Of a DNA stretch of 64,000 bases, positions 11,986-24,678 are shown in pieces. The notes beneath the pieces were generated by a model. It did no database searches. It was not told where the DNA came from and saw nothing but the letters and a program-made list of their open reading frames with translations. Origin of the DNA: Chelydra serpentina (taxonomy: Eukaryota; Chordata; Testudines; Chelydridae); NCBI GenBank assembly GCA_037349315.1, contig JBAIAC010000007.1:52105001-52169000 (forward strand). Direction: 5' to 3'. The translations under genes and the position numbers were made by a program. Each line of letters starts with the position of its first letter. The stretch's first letter is position 1.

Positions 11986-12629
11986 TCACATGTATTAGTA
12001 AGAATGTATATATATTAAAAATCAAACAGGCAAGCAAAACTTAAAATACTATTTTAGGCAAAACTACAGGTCTGGATCCTACATTGGCACTAGCACTCCT
12101 AACAGGATGTGCTCATGTCCCTGTATCCAGGCTAAAGTCTTGACAGTCCAGCTCTCTAACACGCTTAGAGGGACACAATTAGGTCCCATCTACACTACCT
12201 TGAACTGTATTGTAACAGATCCCCAGACAGTTGCAGCGGAGATGGTGCCTTAGAGTTACCCTCCCCTCTCTTAGTGAACAATGGGCAAAGCATTAAACAA
12301 ATGAAACAGGCAGTTCTCTGGCCCACTGCAAGATTGATGCCATGTTCTGACAAGTATAGTCAGCTACGGACAAGGCTGGCAAAGATCACAGGGGATCCCC
12401 CATGAACACTGATACAGGAGCCCTGGCACCCCTCCTTCGATCATGAAAACTCCCCCCAGTTTAAGCCATTCTTCCATGAAGGGCCTGAAGTCAGCTCTAC
12501 CCATGGGATCCTTTTGGTGTTAAACTGATTTACTGCAACAAGTGCTATTCTCTATTGCATTGCCTCCACTGCCTGGTACTCTTTTGTTGCCATCTTGGGT
12601 GATTACAGATCACATCTATAGGGCCTTCC
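11986..12629. other. No gene or repeat recognised
   Basis: Intronic DNA of CCDC9B if the 10756 exon belongs to it. No splice-bounded open segment was noticed. Confidence 0.4.
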
Positions 12630-12840
12630 ATGTCAGGGTGTCAAAGTGCTTTGTGGGTAAATAAGACTAGCTTCACAGTCTTCCTGTGAGATCATTGATC
12701 ATTATCATCAGAAACCAGGGGGCTGAAGCAGGGATAGGTTAAATGACTTGCCCAAGGGCACAAAGGAAGTCTGTGGCAGAGCTGGAATTGAATTCATGGC
12801 TCCTGTCTCTCAGACTGTCTTTCTGGGGATGCAGTTCCTG
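12630..12840 (-). mobile_element. MIR-like SINE (minus)
   Basis: The minus strand carries the MIR core in degenerate form; on the plus strand it reads ggttaaatgacttgcccaag followed by a tgtggcagagctggaattga segment, matching the antisense of the MIR tRNA-distal core. Confidence 0.6.
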
Positions 12841-14054
12841 CTGGTTCCTTTCAGTGTGACATTTTGTTTTTATGGTGCCCTTCTACCCCCACTCTGTTCT
12901 CTTTGATCACTGATTGTGAGATCCCTGAATCACTGGCTCACTCTTACCAACCAGCGTTTGGAATGGAGAACTGCCAGTGAGAAGAAAAAGCAGCTCCAGT
13001 AGGTGAACCACCAGCTGAAGAAACTGCAGCAAACCACACTGGGCTGATGACGATGACAGCTACAACAGCCTGCTCTGTGTACTGCCCACAGGAGCTGCTG
13101 AATCCCTACTCGAGCTGCCTCGGCTGCCCACTGGTTGCTGCTGCTTCACATGATCTTTTGCACATTTTGCTGCCAAATGACACAGCATTTGTCAGCATTT
13201 GACACCCCCAGTTTTGTAACCATACATGGCCGCATAGGGGCTGACTGCACAAATTCCATGTGGATCCAGCAACTTGTTATTTTTCAGCAGGGAGACCAAC
13301 AACCCCCTCGGGAGTGGCACAGCATTAGAAAGGCAAAATCATATTCATAGCCAAGGGATTTCCAAAATTCCACCCAACCCTCCCCCTAACGGAGTGTTAC
13401 TGGAAAGTCGTGTGTGGGCCCGAGGCCATCAGCTCGCCTGAGCTTTGCGCACATGAAAAGAAAACAAAAATACAAAGCAAATTCATAGCACAAACGGCTT
13501 GGAAATTATAACTCTGTGAAGTCATGTCTGAGCTGAAAACGAATCTTATTCTGGCTAGTTGCTTAGTGTGATTTTTAGCCAACTATCAAAACTCTTAGAT
13601 GCCATAAAGGGTATTACTGAAACAAGGCAAAGGGTGATGAGGAATTAATCAAAATGCTGAAACTATAGGGCCTGATTCTGCTTTCATTACACTGGTGAAA
13701 ATCTAGTGGCATTCCAACGAATCTATCTAGCCAAGTTTCTATAGCACATAGCATCGGGAGCACCTTAACTGAAATTACTTGGAATTACACGCCACAGTCA
13801 GGGCAAGTGGTATCAGAATGAGCTCATAGAGTTTAAAAGGACGCTCAGAAATAACATTAGGAAGGTGTTGCATGTGCTGTTGTGGAAAAGACTCTGCTCC
13901 CAGAGAAGCCATCCCAGGGGGCAGTACGGTGAGAGAGGATGTTAGCTAGTTAGAGTACTGTGTGAATACTCACTCAGTACTGACATGATCAATAAAGCTC
14001 AGAGTTATTTCAGTATCAGGGCTCTGATTCAAGAAGCCCTGAGCATCTGGGGAC
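12841..14054. other. No gene recognised
   Basis: Around 12955-13060 the plus strand translates to a K/Q-rich helix-like stretch (EWRTASEKKKQLQ, stop, VNHQLKKLQQ). It is broken by stops and has no splice context, so no gene is called. Confidence 0.4.
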
Positions 14055-14179
14055 TAGGGTGACCAGATGTCCCGATTTTATAGGGACAGTCCTGATTTTT
14101 GGGTCTTTTTCTTATATAGGCTCCTATTACCCGTCTACCCCCTGTCCCGATTTTTCACATTTGATGTCTGGTCACCCTA
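14055..14179. mobile_element. 125-bp hAT MITE, copy 1
   Basis: Inverted ends TAGGGTGACCAGA and its complement bound the element. The flanks are ctggggac (14047-14054) and cttgggac (14180-14187), an 8-bp TSD with one mismatch. Internally it has the cttatataggctcctatta block shared with copies at 25636, 36295 and 54439. Confidence 0.85.
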
Positions 14180-14769
14180 CTTGGGACACAGCAATGATCT
14201 GCAGTCTACATTTCGGGTGTTGCACAGAATCTACCACCTATGGCCAGATTAAGGCATAGGTAACCCATTGGCCTTACATTTAGCACATCAGTTCCCAAAC
14301 TCACATGATGAGATCAGAATCTCAGCTTTCAAGTTTTTTAAATGATGTTTCTATCTCTCAGGGATGCAAGGAGAAGCTTGAAAATGTGCCCCAAGTGTAA
14401 CAGATGCCTGCCTGAGTCTGCAGACAGCTTGAACCTATAGCTCCAAGAGATGTGAACTGCTCCACTCATCGTAACTGAAACCTGCTGCCAACCCCAGGAG
14501 GGGCAGCGCTACAACATTGTGGGGAGGGGCATAAGGGGCCCATATGGGTTGTGCCTAAAGCCCCAGACTGCCTTAATTCAACTCTGCCACCACCACCATC
14601 ACAGCCTCTGTATGACCACTCTAGCAAGAAAGCTTCCCATGCTGCCAAGCCTCTCCCTTTGACTTAGCGCCAAACATGATCATACAAGTCCAGCCACAGA
14701 GAGGGCATTTGCATGTCCCTTGGATGCAATAAAAACTCTGGCCAGCATCTTCTGTGTGCTACCGACACA

Positions 14770-14960
14770 GCACTTATTTTAAAAGCACTGTACGAACCTT
14801 AACTCCCTGCTCCACACAATGCCCATGTGAGGTGAATAATGTTATTGCCCTGCTACACATGGGGAAACTGAGGCACAGAAAGGTTAACACCCAACAGTGA
14901 GACAGTCACTGCACCAGGATCAAGAACCCCAGCGCTCAAGCCTGGATCTGTGCTCCCAGC
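14770..14960 (-). mobile_element. MIR SINE (minus)
   Basis: The plus strand reads ggggaaactgaggcacagaa at about 14864, the classic antisense of the MIR core, with flanking gtgaggtgaataatgttatt. Confidence 0.75.
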
Positions 14961-16178
14961 CCTTTGCTCAGGTCACCAGATCATGCTGCCTCTCAAGCCT
15001 ATGCCCCAAGTAGGAATTGTCACATAGACGTTGATGGCAGCATTGGTGTTTCTGAGGGTGAGCTTTCAGAAGAAATGCTGTTCTCTGGAGGAAGGGAGAG
15101 GAGGGAAGGTCATGTGTCTGCTCCTTTCTAGGATCCCAGTTCTGCCAAAAGATCTGCATGCTTGAACTTCACTCCTTCACAGTGTCCAATTGACTTCAGT
15201 GGGACTCCTTGCAGGAGGAAGAGGATGGGCAGCGGAAGGACCACGCCCTAGGTTTGTTTGGGATCTTTCAAGCTAGTATTACTCGAGAAGCCTTGTTTTC
15301 AAATGCTGCCACTGACACAGTACATGCAAATCCCACACTTGGTAAGATCCCCACAGGTAGGTAAGATTAAATGAGTTCATTTTGGGATCTAGACCATTTC
15401 ATTGAATTTTTATTTTCAAAATGAAGATGATAAATCACATGACTCAATCAAGCAGATGCCATCTGCAGATCCTGATTGGAGGAGATACATTAGCATGGTT
15501 TCTTAAACTCTTTAGGGTCAGACTTGCTCCCCTTACTCCACAGGTAATCCCACTGAAACGAATGGGAGTAACTACAGAGGAAGGTGCTAGTCCATGTGAG
15601 TAAAAGCAACAGACCCTAGTTATATGGCGCTAGATTTTCAAGGGAGCTCAGAGCCAGATTTCCAAGTGCTCAGCACCCACAACTGGAGCCAGATTTTCAA
15701 AAAAGCTCAGCACTTCGGGTGAATTATTTTTTCTGACCACCTACTGTGATACCCATATGGGAGCTGAGTTCTTTGGAAAACCACATCTGCAGTGTCAAAT
15801 GGAACACTTTCTCTCTCCTTCTCTTTTTGGCAGTGGATTTTTCTCTATTGCGGGGAGAGGTGACATATATTCTGACACGTATAGCTGAGCCAGTGAGGGC
15901 AGTTTGTCCATCTTCAGACTGGAAATAGCTTCACTTGTAATGTATCACCTAGGCCAGGGAAAACATTGTTAATAAAAAGGCAGCATAAAACACCCAGAAG
16001 CCACATACCTATCTGTGTGTTTGCAAGATGTAACATGTTAATTAATGAGTGTGCTCCAGTGGTGTGGGTGTGGGTGTGCCATCTCACACCTCTAATGCAT
16101 AAAGTGATTCTCCTGAAACAGAGCCATGAAAAATACCAGAGCATGGAGGGACCTCTTAGGAAAACTGCTACCAAACAC
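14961..16178. other. Mostly unique; short reiterated motif
   Basis: No gene is seen. At 15630-15722 the motif ccagattttcaa / agctcagcac recurs twice, probably a decayed palindromic MITE. Confidence 0.4.
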
Positions 16179-16467
16179 CAGGGGCGGCTCTTACAATTCT
16201 GCCGCCCCAAGCAGGGGAGGCGGCGCCCCGCCCCCGATGCAGGCAGTCCCATTCCGGAGCGGCAAGGGGACAGTGGCGGACCTGCCGCCTCTTTGCCGCC
16301 GCGGCAGGTGAGACTGGGGCGGCAGTCCGAGTCCCGCGGCGGCAATTCGGCGGCGGGAAGAGCGGACCTGCCGCCTCTTTGCCGCCGCGGGACTCGGACT
16401 GCCGCCCCCTTCTCACCTGCCGACCCCAAGCACCAGCTTGGCAAGCTGGTGCCTGGAGCTGGCCCTG
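16179..16467. mobile_element. GC-rich hAT MITE, 8-bp TSD
   Basis: It begins CAGGGGCGGCTC and ends GAGCTGGCCCTG. The flanks ccaaacac (16171-16178 and 16468-16475) form a perfect 8-bp TSD. The interior is an imperfect palindrome of ggcggcaattcggcgg-type units. Open frames through it are a composition artefact. Confidence 0.85.
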
Positions 16468-19400
16468 CCAAACACACAGCCAGTGAGACTTACCCTCAGC
16501 CCTACTGACAATAATCAGAATGCTGCAACCAGGGGAAAGTCATGGATACAGGCAGCAAGGGGAGGGGAGAACATGGATGATCTTTAGCTGCTACAAAAGC
16601 TGGGATAACTGATTTTATCAGTTTCTGTGGGAGTGGAAGCCAGGTCTGATTTCAGTTCTGCCTCTGCACACAGGGTGAAGCAGAGTTGGATTCTCAAAGT
16701 TTCCAGGGACAAAGGGATCCACTCCCCCAAGCAGGCCAGATCATGTCCCATTGTGGAAACACCTGCACAGGGCCAGGAACTCTGATGGCCACACTGAGCT
16801 CAGGCATATGTTTGATGCACAGGGCCAGCTGCATGGAGTCCCTGTGCTTCTTCGTGGGCTCTGGGTCCCCTACTCCAGCTCCTCAGTGCTCCAGCTCAGA
16901 GGGACAGAGAGTGTTCTATAGGAACAGGACTGTGGCTTCTGGCTCTAATTTTTCTCTCTTGTTTCTGCTGGATGCAGGAAATGAAGGTGTGGGAAATGTG
17001 GGTCTTCCACAGCCAGTTCCCAAATCCTTACCACTTGTGTATCCCCAGCTTTCTGTGAGGGCTGAGGGAACACAAGACTGCTGCCATGGAGGCAGCTGAT
17101 TTCTCCTTCTGTATGGCGGGGAGAGTTGCATGCAGCGTCTGTTCCATGCACAGATCCTGAGGGTGGGATCCAGCCCTACACATTTTCTAAGCTGTGGGCT
17201 CTTAGGCAGTTGCCATGGTAAAGCCACTTAACCCACCACCAGAAATCTCGCACTTCAGCTCCAGGTTACATTTGATGAAAAATTGTGGGAGCCATGTCCA
17301 CCTCCAGACCACAGGTGGGCACTGGCATGCTCAGCCTTCCCATGCTGCTGCCCCATTCTCAGGCTGACAGGCACAGCACCACCTCACTCATCACCCATGA
17401 GGGAAGAGCATATTAGTGTCCTATTGGCTTTTGGTGGGTTCCCCGGCTGCAAAGCAATCGGTGAGTTTTGTGGGGATGTCAACCTGTCAGTGAGAGCAGT
17501 AGCGTGGGGAGTTCAAGATGGAAAGCCTGTGGTCTGTCGTGGGGAATGAAAGGTTTATGAATGTGGCTTCTCAATTTTATGCCATCACTTATGAGTTGGA
17601 GCTTGTGGTCTAGTTAGCTCTGTACGTGTTCTGCCTTTGCTTTCTGTGTGCCGCACCTTTAAATCTCTAAGAAAACTACTGTCTGCAGAGCCAAGCAGAC
17701 ATTTTGAGAGGCAGAGCTGCTGCAGCCTACTAGGGAAGAGACACGATCACACCATGCTCTCTCATGGAGACTTTACTTTTGTACTTTCATGGTTTGTTAT
17801 TCTAAAAGACGATGTGATTCTCCATGAAAGGTGCTGTTTGGTCTTTGTTTAAGGGAAAACGTACAAGAGATGAAGATTTCTGCTGTGTTACATGTGGCCC
17901 AGAGGGGTGGTTGGCTGACAATCCCACAGCTCTTTGGGAGGAGAGATAAGGTAAGCACTTTACCCATATTGATTCTTAAAATGTAGTATACAACCCTGTG
18001 ATAGGTTGGGTAAGGTTCTAGTCACCTGCTCAATCCAGCAAAATGTCAACTGACATGCAAACTCGCTTCTAAAAGAGAGCCTGGAGATCTGTAAGCAGCT
18101 TCCACACCACAGCCACCAGAGAGAGGAAAAGGACCATGTCTGGATAGCTCAAGATGGGGTGTCAAAGCTGTTGAGCCATCCACAGGCCATTCTAGACAAT
18201 CCAAGCCACACCACACAGTGCTGCATCTGTCTGAGAGAGGGAGACCCTGGGTGTTAAAGAGTGAGCCAGGAATGGATTGATCTGTGAGTGTGCAAGAGAG
18301 TGAGGGAGGAGAGCATGTGTAGCCGGGGCTGAGTGAACGTGGGCATTGTTAGCATGGACACACTGGATGGCTCGGGACAAGGGGATATGGAAGAGAAGGG
18401 AAGGGCCTTTTGCTTATAGGTCACCATTCCCAATCTAGATGAGGCTGGTAACTGCTGGCAGTAATCACCATCTGTTCAGCTGCCTGTATATTGAGACTGA
18501 GGCTCAGTTCAGTTCCTTGTGGACAGGCATTCACACCACAAAAACCACCATCACAATTGGTGTGGATTGGCACCCTTGCTAGTAATCTCAGTAAAAAGCT
18601 CTGGACTATATGGGAATAGAAGCAGAATTACCCTCTTGTCCCTTGGGATGGTCCATCCCCAGGTTGAGATACAGTGGTAGGAAGCTTCCTGTGAAGAGAC
18701 TGTGTGTCTGCAGATGCAGCTGGAAATGAAATGGAAGAGCCAATTTAGTTGCCTCCACTGCTGACTGCTTCTGCATAGGAGAAAAGGGGAAAAGAAACAG
18801 TCTACTCCTCAAGGACTAGAGCCAGCAGCAGGTGTGGTGGTACCAGTCACCGCCCAGAAGCTGCCAGTGGAACAGAAGAGAAGGGACTACGGACAAGACT
18901 GTCCTGCAGGATGTGCCAGGGAGCAAGGAGACCACATGGCAAGCCAGCATGGGCAAGAACATAGAAGCAAGAGACCAGGGCTGTGGCCTCTGGTGCAGGG
19001 GAATAGGAAGACCAGCCAGGAGGGAAGCATGTGCAAGGGAAGAAGAGGAGAGAGAGGAATATAATAGGTGGGAGGGGATGATGGCGTGTGTGATATTTTT
19101 CAAAAAGCACAAATCACATACTCAAAGACTCTTAGAAATGTAGGGAGTGCACGGCAGACAGTTACAAATACCTACAGGCGCTGGTGGTATGGAGTTCCAT
19201 GAGAACTCCACTGCAGCACGAGCCACAGAGATGGCGTGCATTCATGAGTGGGACTCAAACTAGCAAGTCTGACAGGGAGGTGGGTGCGTGTGATTGCCAG
19301 TAAGCGGGCAGGTAGTTCTGCATTACTGCCAGTGGCGGGGAGATGGGTCCAGGTGGCATTAATGGGACAGGAGAGGGGGTCCACGTGATTGTGAGTGGAA

Positions 19401-20589
19401 GAGAAGGTGCGCCTTACCCTGGGGTGGAAGGTTGTCTAGATGGTCCTAGATGGGACAAAAGGTGTCTGTGAGACAATCTTTCTGTTAATGCATGACGGAT
19501 CGAGTACTCCAGCTGCATCAGAAATTGTGCGGCTTTGGGCTAAGAAATCTTTTATAGAGACTTTCATAACAAAGAATCACCTCAGTAATTCAGTACAACA
19601 CATTTCTTTCCCACCTTTGCTAGGGGAATGCTATCCAGGAACAGAAATGCTGCCCAAAGTGAGCTTAGGAATGCTAGAAGCTCCCAGATATCATCTCAGT
19701 GCAAACCTTGCATTGATCTCAGTGGGAGCAGGATTAGGCCCTAATTAGAAAGGGGCCCTTCCTTCTTTACCACCCTCTAGCTCTGGCCTTCCCCCTCTTT
19801 TAATGTGAACAATTCTCCCTTGTAGGGAGTAGGGAAAGTTGGGAGCTCTGTCACACTCAAACGAAAACAAAGGCTCTTTACAGCAAAAAGCACTGTTTAA
19901 AACGCGTCAGCAATCCCAATATCTATTTCATGCTGTGAGGCGGAGCAGCTCCTGGGCTCGAGGACTAATTGCGTTTCCATAACACCATGCCAAGGCAGGC
20001 ACTGCCCGTGAGAGCCAAGCGACTCTGCCAGCCGTGCTTACCAACTCTCCCAGCGTGATTTACAATCTCCATTTCATTGTCTCTTTGTCCTCCCTCCTGT
20101 CCTGTCAACCATTCTACACCCCGAGCTGTGTAGGCAAAAAGGAACAGACCTGCCCATCTTACTGTGTAAAACCCTCCCATGCCCCCACTCATGGCATGCA
20201 CCACAGTGTGGACAGCACAGAGACAAGCTTTCTTCCTGCGGATACCACGCTGAGAGGAGGGCAGAGTGCAAGAGCTGCTGCTGAATCAGTGCCTCCTGAA
20301 AAGGCGGATTGAATTGTGCTGTGCTTGAGTTAATTGCCCCCCTGCATCAGCAGAATGTAGCCACGGCTCTGTCAATCTCAGGCTGCTAGAGCTCAGCTCA
20401 AAGCTACATTTCATCTCCAATGGAGAACACAAATAATGCAGCTGCCCCTTCAAGCACAGAGCCAGCCCTGTGCCTCCCGCCTGGGCTGTGTGGTACAGGA
20501 GAAAGCAGTGTTTCTAAACGCTAGAAACAGGGACTGTCAATCAGGATTCCCTTCTCTCTCTCTGAGGTAGTTAAACCATCCCCATTAGT
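16468..20589. other. Intronic DNA, nothing recognised
   Basis: About 4.1 kb with no exon, LTR or SINE that I can name. Several open frames around 16.7-17.5 kb and 18.8-19.1 kb lack splice context, conserved motifs or consistent codon bias. Confidence 0.4.
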
Positions 20590-20800
20590 ATAGGATCTGA
20601 GCACCTCGCAGTCTGTGATGTATTTATCATCACAATGCTCCTGTGAGGTAGGGAAGTGTTATTATCCCCAATTTACTGACGGAGACAGAGAGAGAAAATA
20701 ACTTGCCTGGGATCACCCAAGAAGTCTGTGGAGGAGCAGGGAATTGAAGGCAAATCTTCTGAGTCCCAGACTAGCACCCTAGTCACTGGACCCTGATTAT
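20590..20800 (-). mobile_element. MIR-like SINE (minus)
   Basis: The plus strand shows ctcctgtgaggtagggaagt, gttattatccccaatttact and aataacttgcctgggatcac, the antisense MIR core. Confidence 0.7.
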
Positions 20801-20804
20801 ACCA

Positions 20805-20940
20805 CAGACGTCCTCTGTGGCTATGGACAAGTCACTGAACCTTTCTGTGCTTCAGTTTCCCCATCTGTAAAATGGGTTAATGTACTTATTCACCACTGTG
20901 AACTACTCTGAGATAGTCAAACCAAAAACAGTAATGAATC
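20805..20940 (+). mobile_element. MIR SINE (plus)
   Basis: The plus strand contains gacaagtcactgaacctttc and cagtttccccatctgtaaaa, the sense MIR core. It lies tail to tail with the minus MIR at 20590-20800. Confidence 0.75.
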
Positions 20941-21424
20941 TATTCCTATGTTTTTACTATTAGTTAGCCTGATACACACCAGTGCTCTAAGGAGGGAGAT
21001 TAATCGGCAGCAGAGTGGAAGAAGTCAGATGTATCTGTCTTTGGCTTTTCGGAGTCCTGTCAGCACTAGTAAATGGATGCATTGCTGACAATGCTCCCTC
21101 CCAAATCTGTATCGGAAATGACTGAAGTGACAGTGTAGGCTGGACAAAACCAGTTCAGAAAATGTTTCTAGGTTCAAAAGGTGCAAGCTGAACTGAAGGC
21201 AGACAAGAGGCTGCTGTCATTTTAGGCTGCATCTGCACTGCGTCTCTAACTGTTTCTAGTTACCACATGTTTAACATCCGTAGCATAGCGAGGAACCTAC
21301 GTATATCCCACAGACTGGGCTTGGTGAGGTCCCATCGACACTATACACTTTAACCATGCTGTATCCAAGTCCCATGACTCATTGGTTGTAGGCTGTTTGT
21401 GACTGAGTACTGCTTATCATGCAC

Positions 21425-21955
21425 TGCCTGTGCCAGCTGACTCGGGCTCGTGGGGCGTGGTCTGTGGGGCTGTTTAACTGTACTGTAGACTTCTGGGCTT
21501 GGACTGGAGCCTGGGCTAGGGGCTTGTCTTCACTACCCGCCAGATCGGCGGGTAGCAATCGATCTTTCGGGGATCGATTTTTCGCGTCTCGTTTAGACGC
21601 GATTAATCGATCCCCGAAAGCGCTCCCCGTCGGCTCCAGAAATCCACCTCATCGAAAGGTGGAAGCGGAGTCGACGGGGGAGCGGCAGCGATCGACTCGC
21701 CGCCGTCCTCATGGCCAGGTAAGTTGATTACGATACGCCGACTTCAGCTACGTTATTCACGTAGCTGAAGCTGCGTATCGTAGATCGACCCCCCACCCCT
21801 AGTGTAGCCCAGACCCTGCGAGGTAGGAGGGGCCCAGAACTCAGGCTCCAGCCTGAGCCCAGAAGTCTACACTGCAATTAAACAGCCCTGCAGCCCGAGT
21901 CAACTGGCACGGGCCAGCTGCAGGTTTTTAATTGCAATGTAGACACACCCTCTGT
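21425..21955. mobile_element. Nested palindromic MITEs
   Basis: An outer inverted repeat pairs gactcgggctcg / cagacttctgggcttgg-type sequence (21440-21517) with its complement (21835-21910). It is split by an inner element (about 21518-21815) with strong hairpins: atcgatctttcggggatcga against tcgatccccgaaag, and cttcagctacgt tattc acgtagctgaag at 21745-21775. The inner element resembles the Harbinger MITE at 34144 (gtctacac-type ends, repeated atcgat and tcgac blocks). Its exact ends are unclear. Confidence 0.5.
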
Positions 21956-21996
21956 CCGTTTGTCATAGCAATCCGTTGTCTCTCATCTCATACTTA

Positions 21997-22662
21997 GGGC
22001 TTGTCTACATGGCCCTGCAATTTGGACTACAGGGGTGAGAATTGCTGCACCTAAAAGAGCATTGTGCTGTAACTGCCCTGTGGGGAGGCTGCGGGTGTGA
22101 ACTAATAGGTACTTAGTTCACGTTAACATAGTCCTGTTTTGAAGAGGACTACATGAACGCGAACTAGGTACCTTTTAGTTCGTACGAGCAGCAGGGCCGG
22201 CTCCAGACACCAGCTTTCCAAGCTGGTGCTTGGGGCGGCATCGAGAATGGGGCGGCAATCCGAGTCCCGCGGCGGCAATTCGGCGGCAGGTCCGCTCTTC
22301 CCGCCGCCGTGGGACTTGGACTGCCGCCCCATTCTCGCCTGCCGCGGCGGCAAAGGGGCGGCACCTCCGCCGCTCTCCCCTTGCCGCCGTGGACTGGGAC
22401 TGCCTGCGTCGGGGGCGGGGCCCCGCCCCCGACGCAGGCAGACGTAGCGGGGCCCCACCCCCGACGCAAACTGACGTAGCAGGGCCCCGCCCCCCAACGC
22501 AGGCATGCGTCGGGGGCGGGGCCCCGCCTACGTCTGCCTGCATCGTGGCGGAGCCGCCCCTGACGAGCAGCATCCATACAGGGCAGTTGCAGCACAGCAC
22601 TTTGGTGCGTGCTGCAAGTCACACACCCATAGTCTACCCCATGCTGCAGTACACACATAGCC
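21997..22662. mobile_element. PIF/Harbinger MITE, TTA TSD, split by hAT MITE
   Basis: It starts GGGCTTGTCTACATGG and ends ACACACATAGCC, flanked by the 3-bp duplication tta (21994-21996 and 22663-22665) typical of PIF/Harbinger. Subterminal inverted repeats (ctgtaactgccctgt and acagggcagttgcag) pair across the middle. A 371-bp hAT MITE (22192-22562) is inserted, so the original element was about 287 bp. Confidence 0.7.
22192..22562. mobile_element. GC-rich hAT MITE nested in Harbinger MITE
   Basis: It begins CAGGGCCGGCTCC and ends GGAGCCGCCCCTG, with a perfect 8-bp TSD acgagcag (22184-22191 and 22563-22570). The interior contains short tandem units of gacgcaggca/gggggcggggccccg at 22400-22530. 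Confidence 0.9.
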
Positions 22663-22682
22663 TTAGGTTCTAAGCTCTCTGC

Positions 22683-22790
22683 GACAGGAACCATCTCTTT
22701 GTGATATGTCAGTATAGCGCCCAGCACAATGGGCCTTGGCCTCCCGGTGCTACCACGTTACAAATCAAATAATAATAAACAAGGTAGGGG
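22683..22790 (+). mobile_element. SINE/LINE 3' tail
   Basis: It contains agcgcccagcacaatgggc and ggtgctaccacgttacaaat, ending in an aataataat microsatellite. The same family appears at 63320-63425. I recognise it as an abundant sauropsid SINE-like tail but cannot name the family. Confidence 0.5.
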
Positions 22791-24670
22791 AGACAGCGTT
22801 GTATTTCCCAATAGGTGGGCGAATCTCATGGGGTGGATTGGAACGTAGAGGTACAACTAATAACTATTGGAAATTAGGGTGTCAGAGATCAATCACCTTT
22901 TTTATATTATGGCTGATTTAACAACTAGTCAATCTACAAAAACATTTTTAAAAACCTACTTAACTAAAATGAGCACAAGGTTTGAGAATCTAGTGTCCAG
23001 TGGTTTCTGTTAGGACCTTCGTTTTCTCAGTTCCACTCTGCCTTCTCTGAGGGTCAGAATGGCAGCTTCTTGTTTGCTTGCTGGCTGAGTGACTGGGTGT
23101 TTTTTAGCACATCCACAGACATCTCCTAAAGAGCATGGCTCTTTGTACAGGGGCAGGATGCCTGTCTCAGGAAGTCGTTCTGAGGACTCTCTGACTGGGG
23201 AGAGAGTGAAGCTCTTTGTACCAACAGCAGGAGGGGAGCTGCTTCTGTACTCTCTGCCAATAATAAATAGAAGTGGCTCTGTTGTTAAAGTGAGCTCATG
23301 CCAGTGTCATTAGTCCAGGACTCAGCCTGGCTGCACTAACCCACCAATAAGGAGACGGTGAAATCATACAACATTCTTAATTCTTCCTTTTCATTGCCTT
23401 CAGACCCGTAAACACTGCTTAGTGATCTACTTCTTGCTTCTGTACACTGGGTGCAGTCTTTAGACTCTTTTATATTAAGCTCCTGTTTGTTTTTTCCTGC
23501 ACCCATCCTATTCATTTGACACATTGCTGCTGCACAGCGAAGATGTGAATGCGACCAAGTTACTTTGTGGAATTCTTCTCAGAGTGGATAATGGCACTCA
23601 CTGTCATTTCTCATGGCCACGCCTTCATGTGCACATGTCCTCCAGCATGCAGGAGAGCAAGTTCTCTCTCCTTCCCTACCCAGACCACTTGCTTCAATTT
23701 CAAAATTCAAACATGAACACTGGTGTTACAGAAGGACAGCACAGGCTGAGTATTGGCAGAGAAGCATTAATTGGGGGTTATCCGGATTAAATTTTGACAA
23801 AGTCCAATGAGTACACTGTGGCCATTTGAAAATGGGTAATAGGAGGCAGTGACAGGGAAATGTTGGCTCCTCTCCCTGGGATACCCAGTTAGCTACGTTA
23901 ATTGGGAACATTGTCTTTAAAGTGTGGTAGAACAGTGTGATCAGAAAGTTATTTGAGGGGAGGGAACGCCAAGCCTTTTGGGCTGTTATGGACTTTCTAC
24001 TGAGTTTATCTGAAAACTGAGTTGCAGCATATATTTACATTTTGGAGGATGAGAATTTGATAGGCAGGCTCCCTTTATAAAGCAGCAATGATCCCTACTG
24101 AACATGCCCAAAAAAATGTCCTATTAATTTTCTAAGTGTCCTCTGTTTAGCTTTAACTATGGCAAAGTGTAGCTTGCAGGTAGGGCAGTGAATGGGGAGG
24201 AGATAGGACGTTGTGAATGCAGCTCCCTTTTCTCAAACTTTAGGGCTCTGATTATTAGATCTGCAGGAGATACACTTTGGGCAAGAATGTGGGGAGAGGA
24301 AAGATGACTTTTACCAATCCCGATGGCATAAGATAGAGCAACCTCAAGGCTGTTCTAACATATACACTGGTTTTCAATTACTTCAAGGGCTGTTTGAGCA
24401 GGGAAGAATAGCCACAACAGACTACATCCCCTATCCCCCAAACATGCCCTGACAATTCCCTTTCGGCAAGGGCTGTGTTGTAGAACTATTACACTAACTC
24501 TGTGCTACCATGGAAACCCCCTGCGCTGCTAAGTATTCAATGGTAGCTCAATCTGCTGACTTATCTGCTTCTTTATGACACTCAGTGTAAAGCAACCATA
24601 GGGAAACAGATCGTAGGGTCCTGTATCTCTAGTCAAACTCTCGGTGGGGAGGAGAAAAAGCAGGAGAATA
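22791..24670. other. Intronic DNA, nothing recognised
   Basis: No exon with splice sites or named repeat was recognised in this stretch. Confidence 0.4.
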
Positions 24671-24678
24671 CCCTAGGC

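Noticed and set aside
12955..13100. K/Q-rich coiled-coil-like translation on the plus strand
   Set aside because: Stops interrupt it, no splice sites frame it and I recognise no parent gene; at best an old pseudogene fragment.
15914..16508. Two opposed frames of about 180 codons
   Set aside because: They run through the GC-rich hAT MITE at 16179-16467, so the openness is due to composition.
18816..19143. Four overlapping frames of 76-103 codons on both strands
   Set aside because: No family resemblance or splice sites; mutual overlap suggests chance openness.
22123..22727. Several R/P/G-rich frames of 127-187 codons
   Set aside because: They lie in nested MITEs with defined TSDs; no conserved motif.
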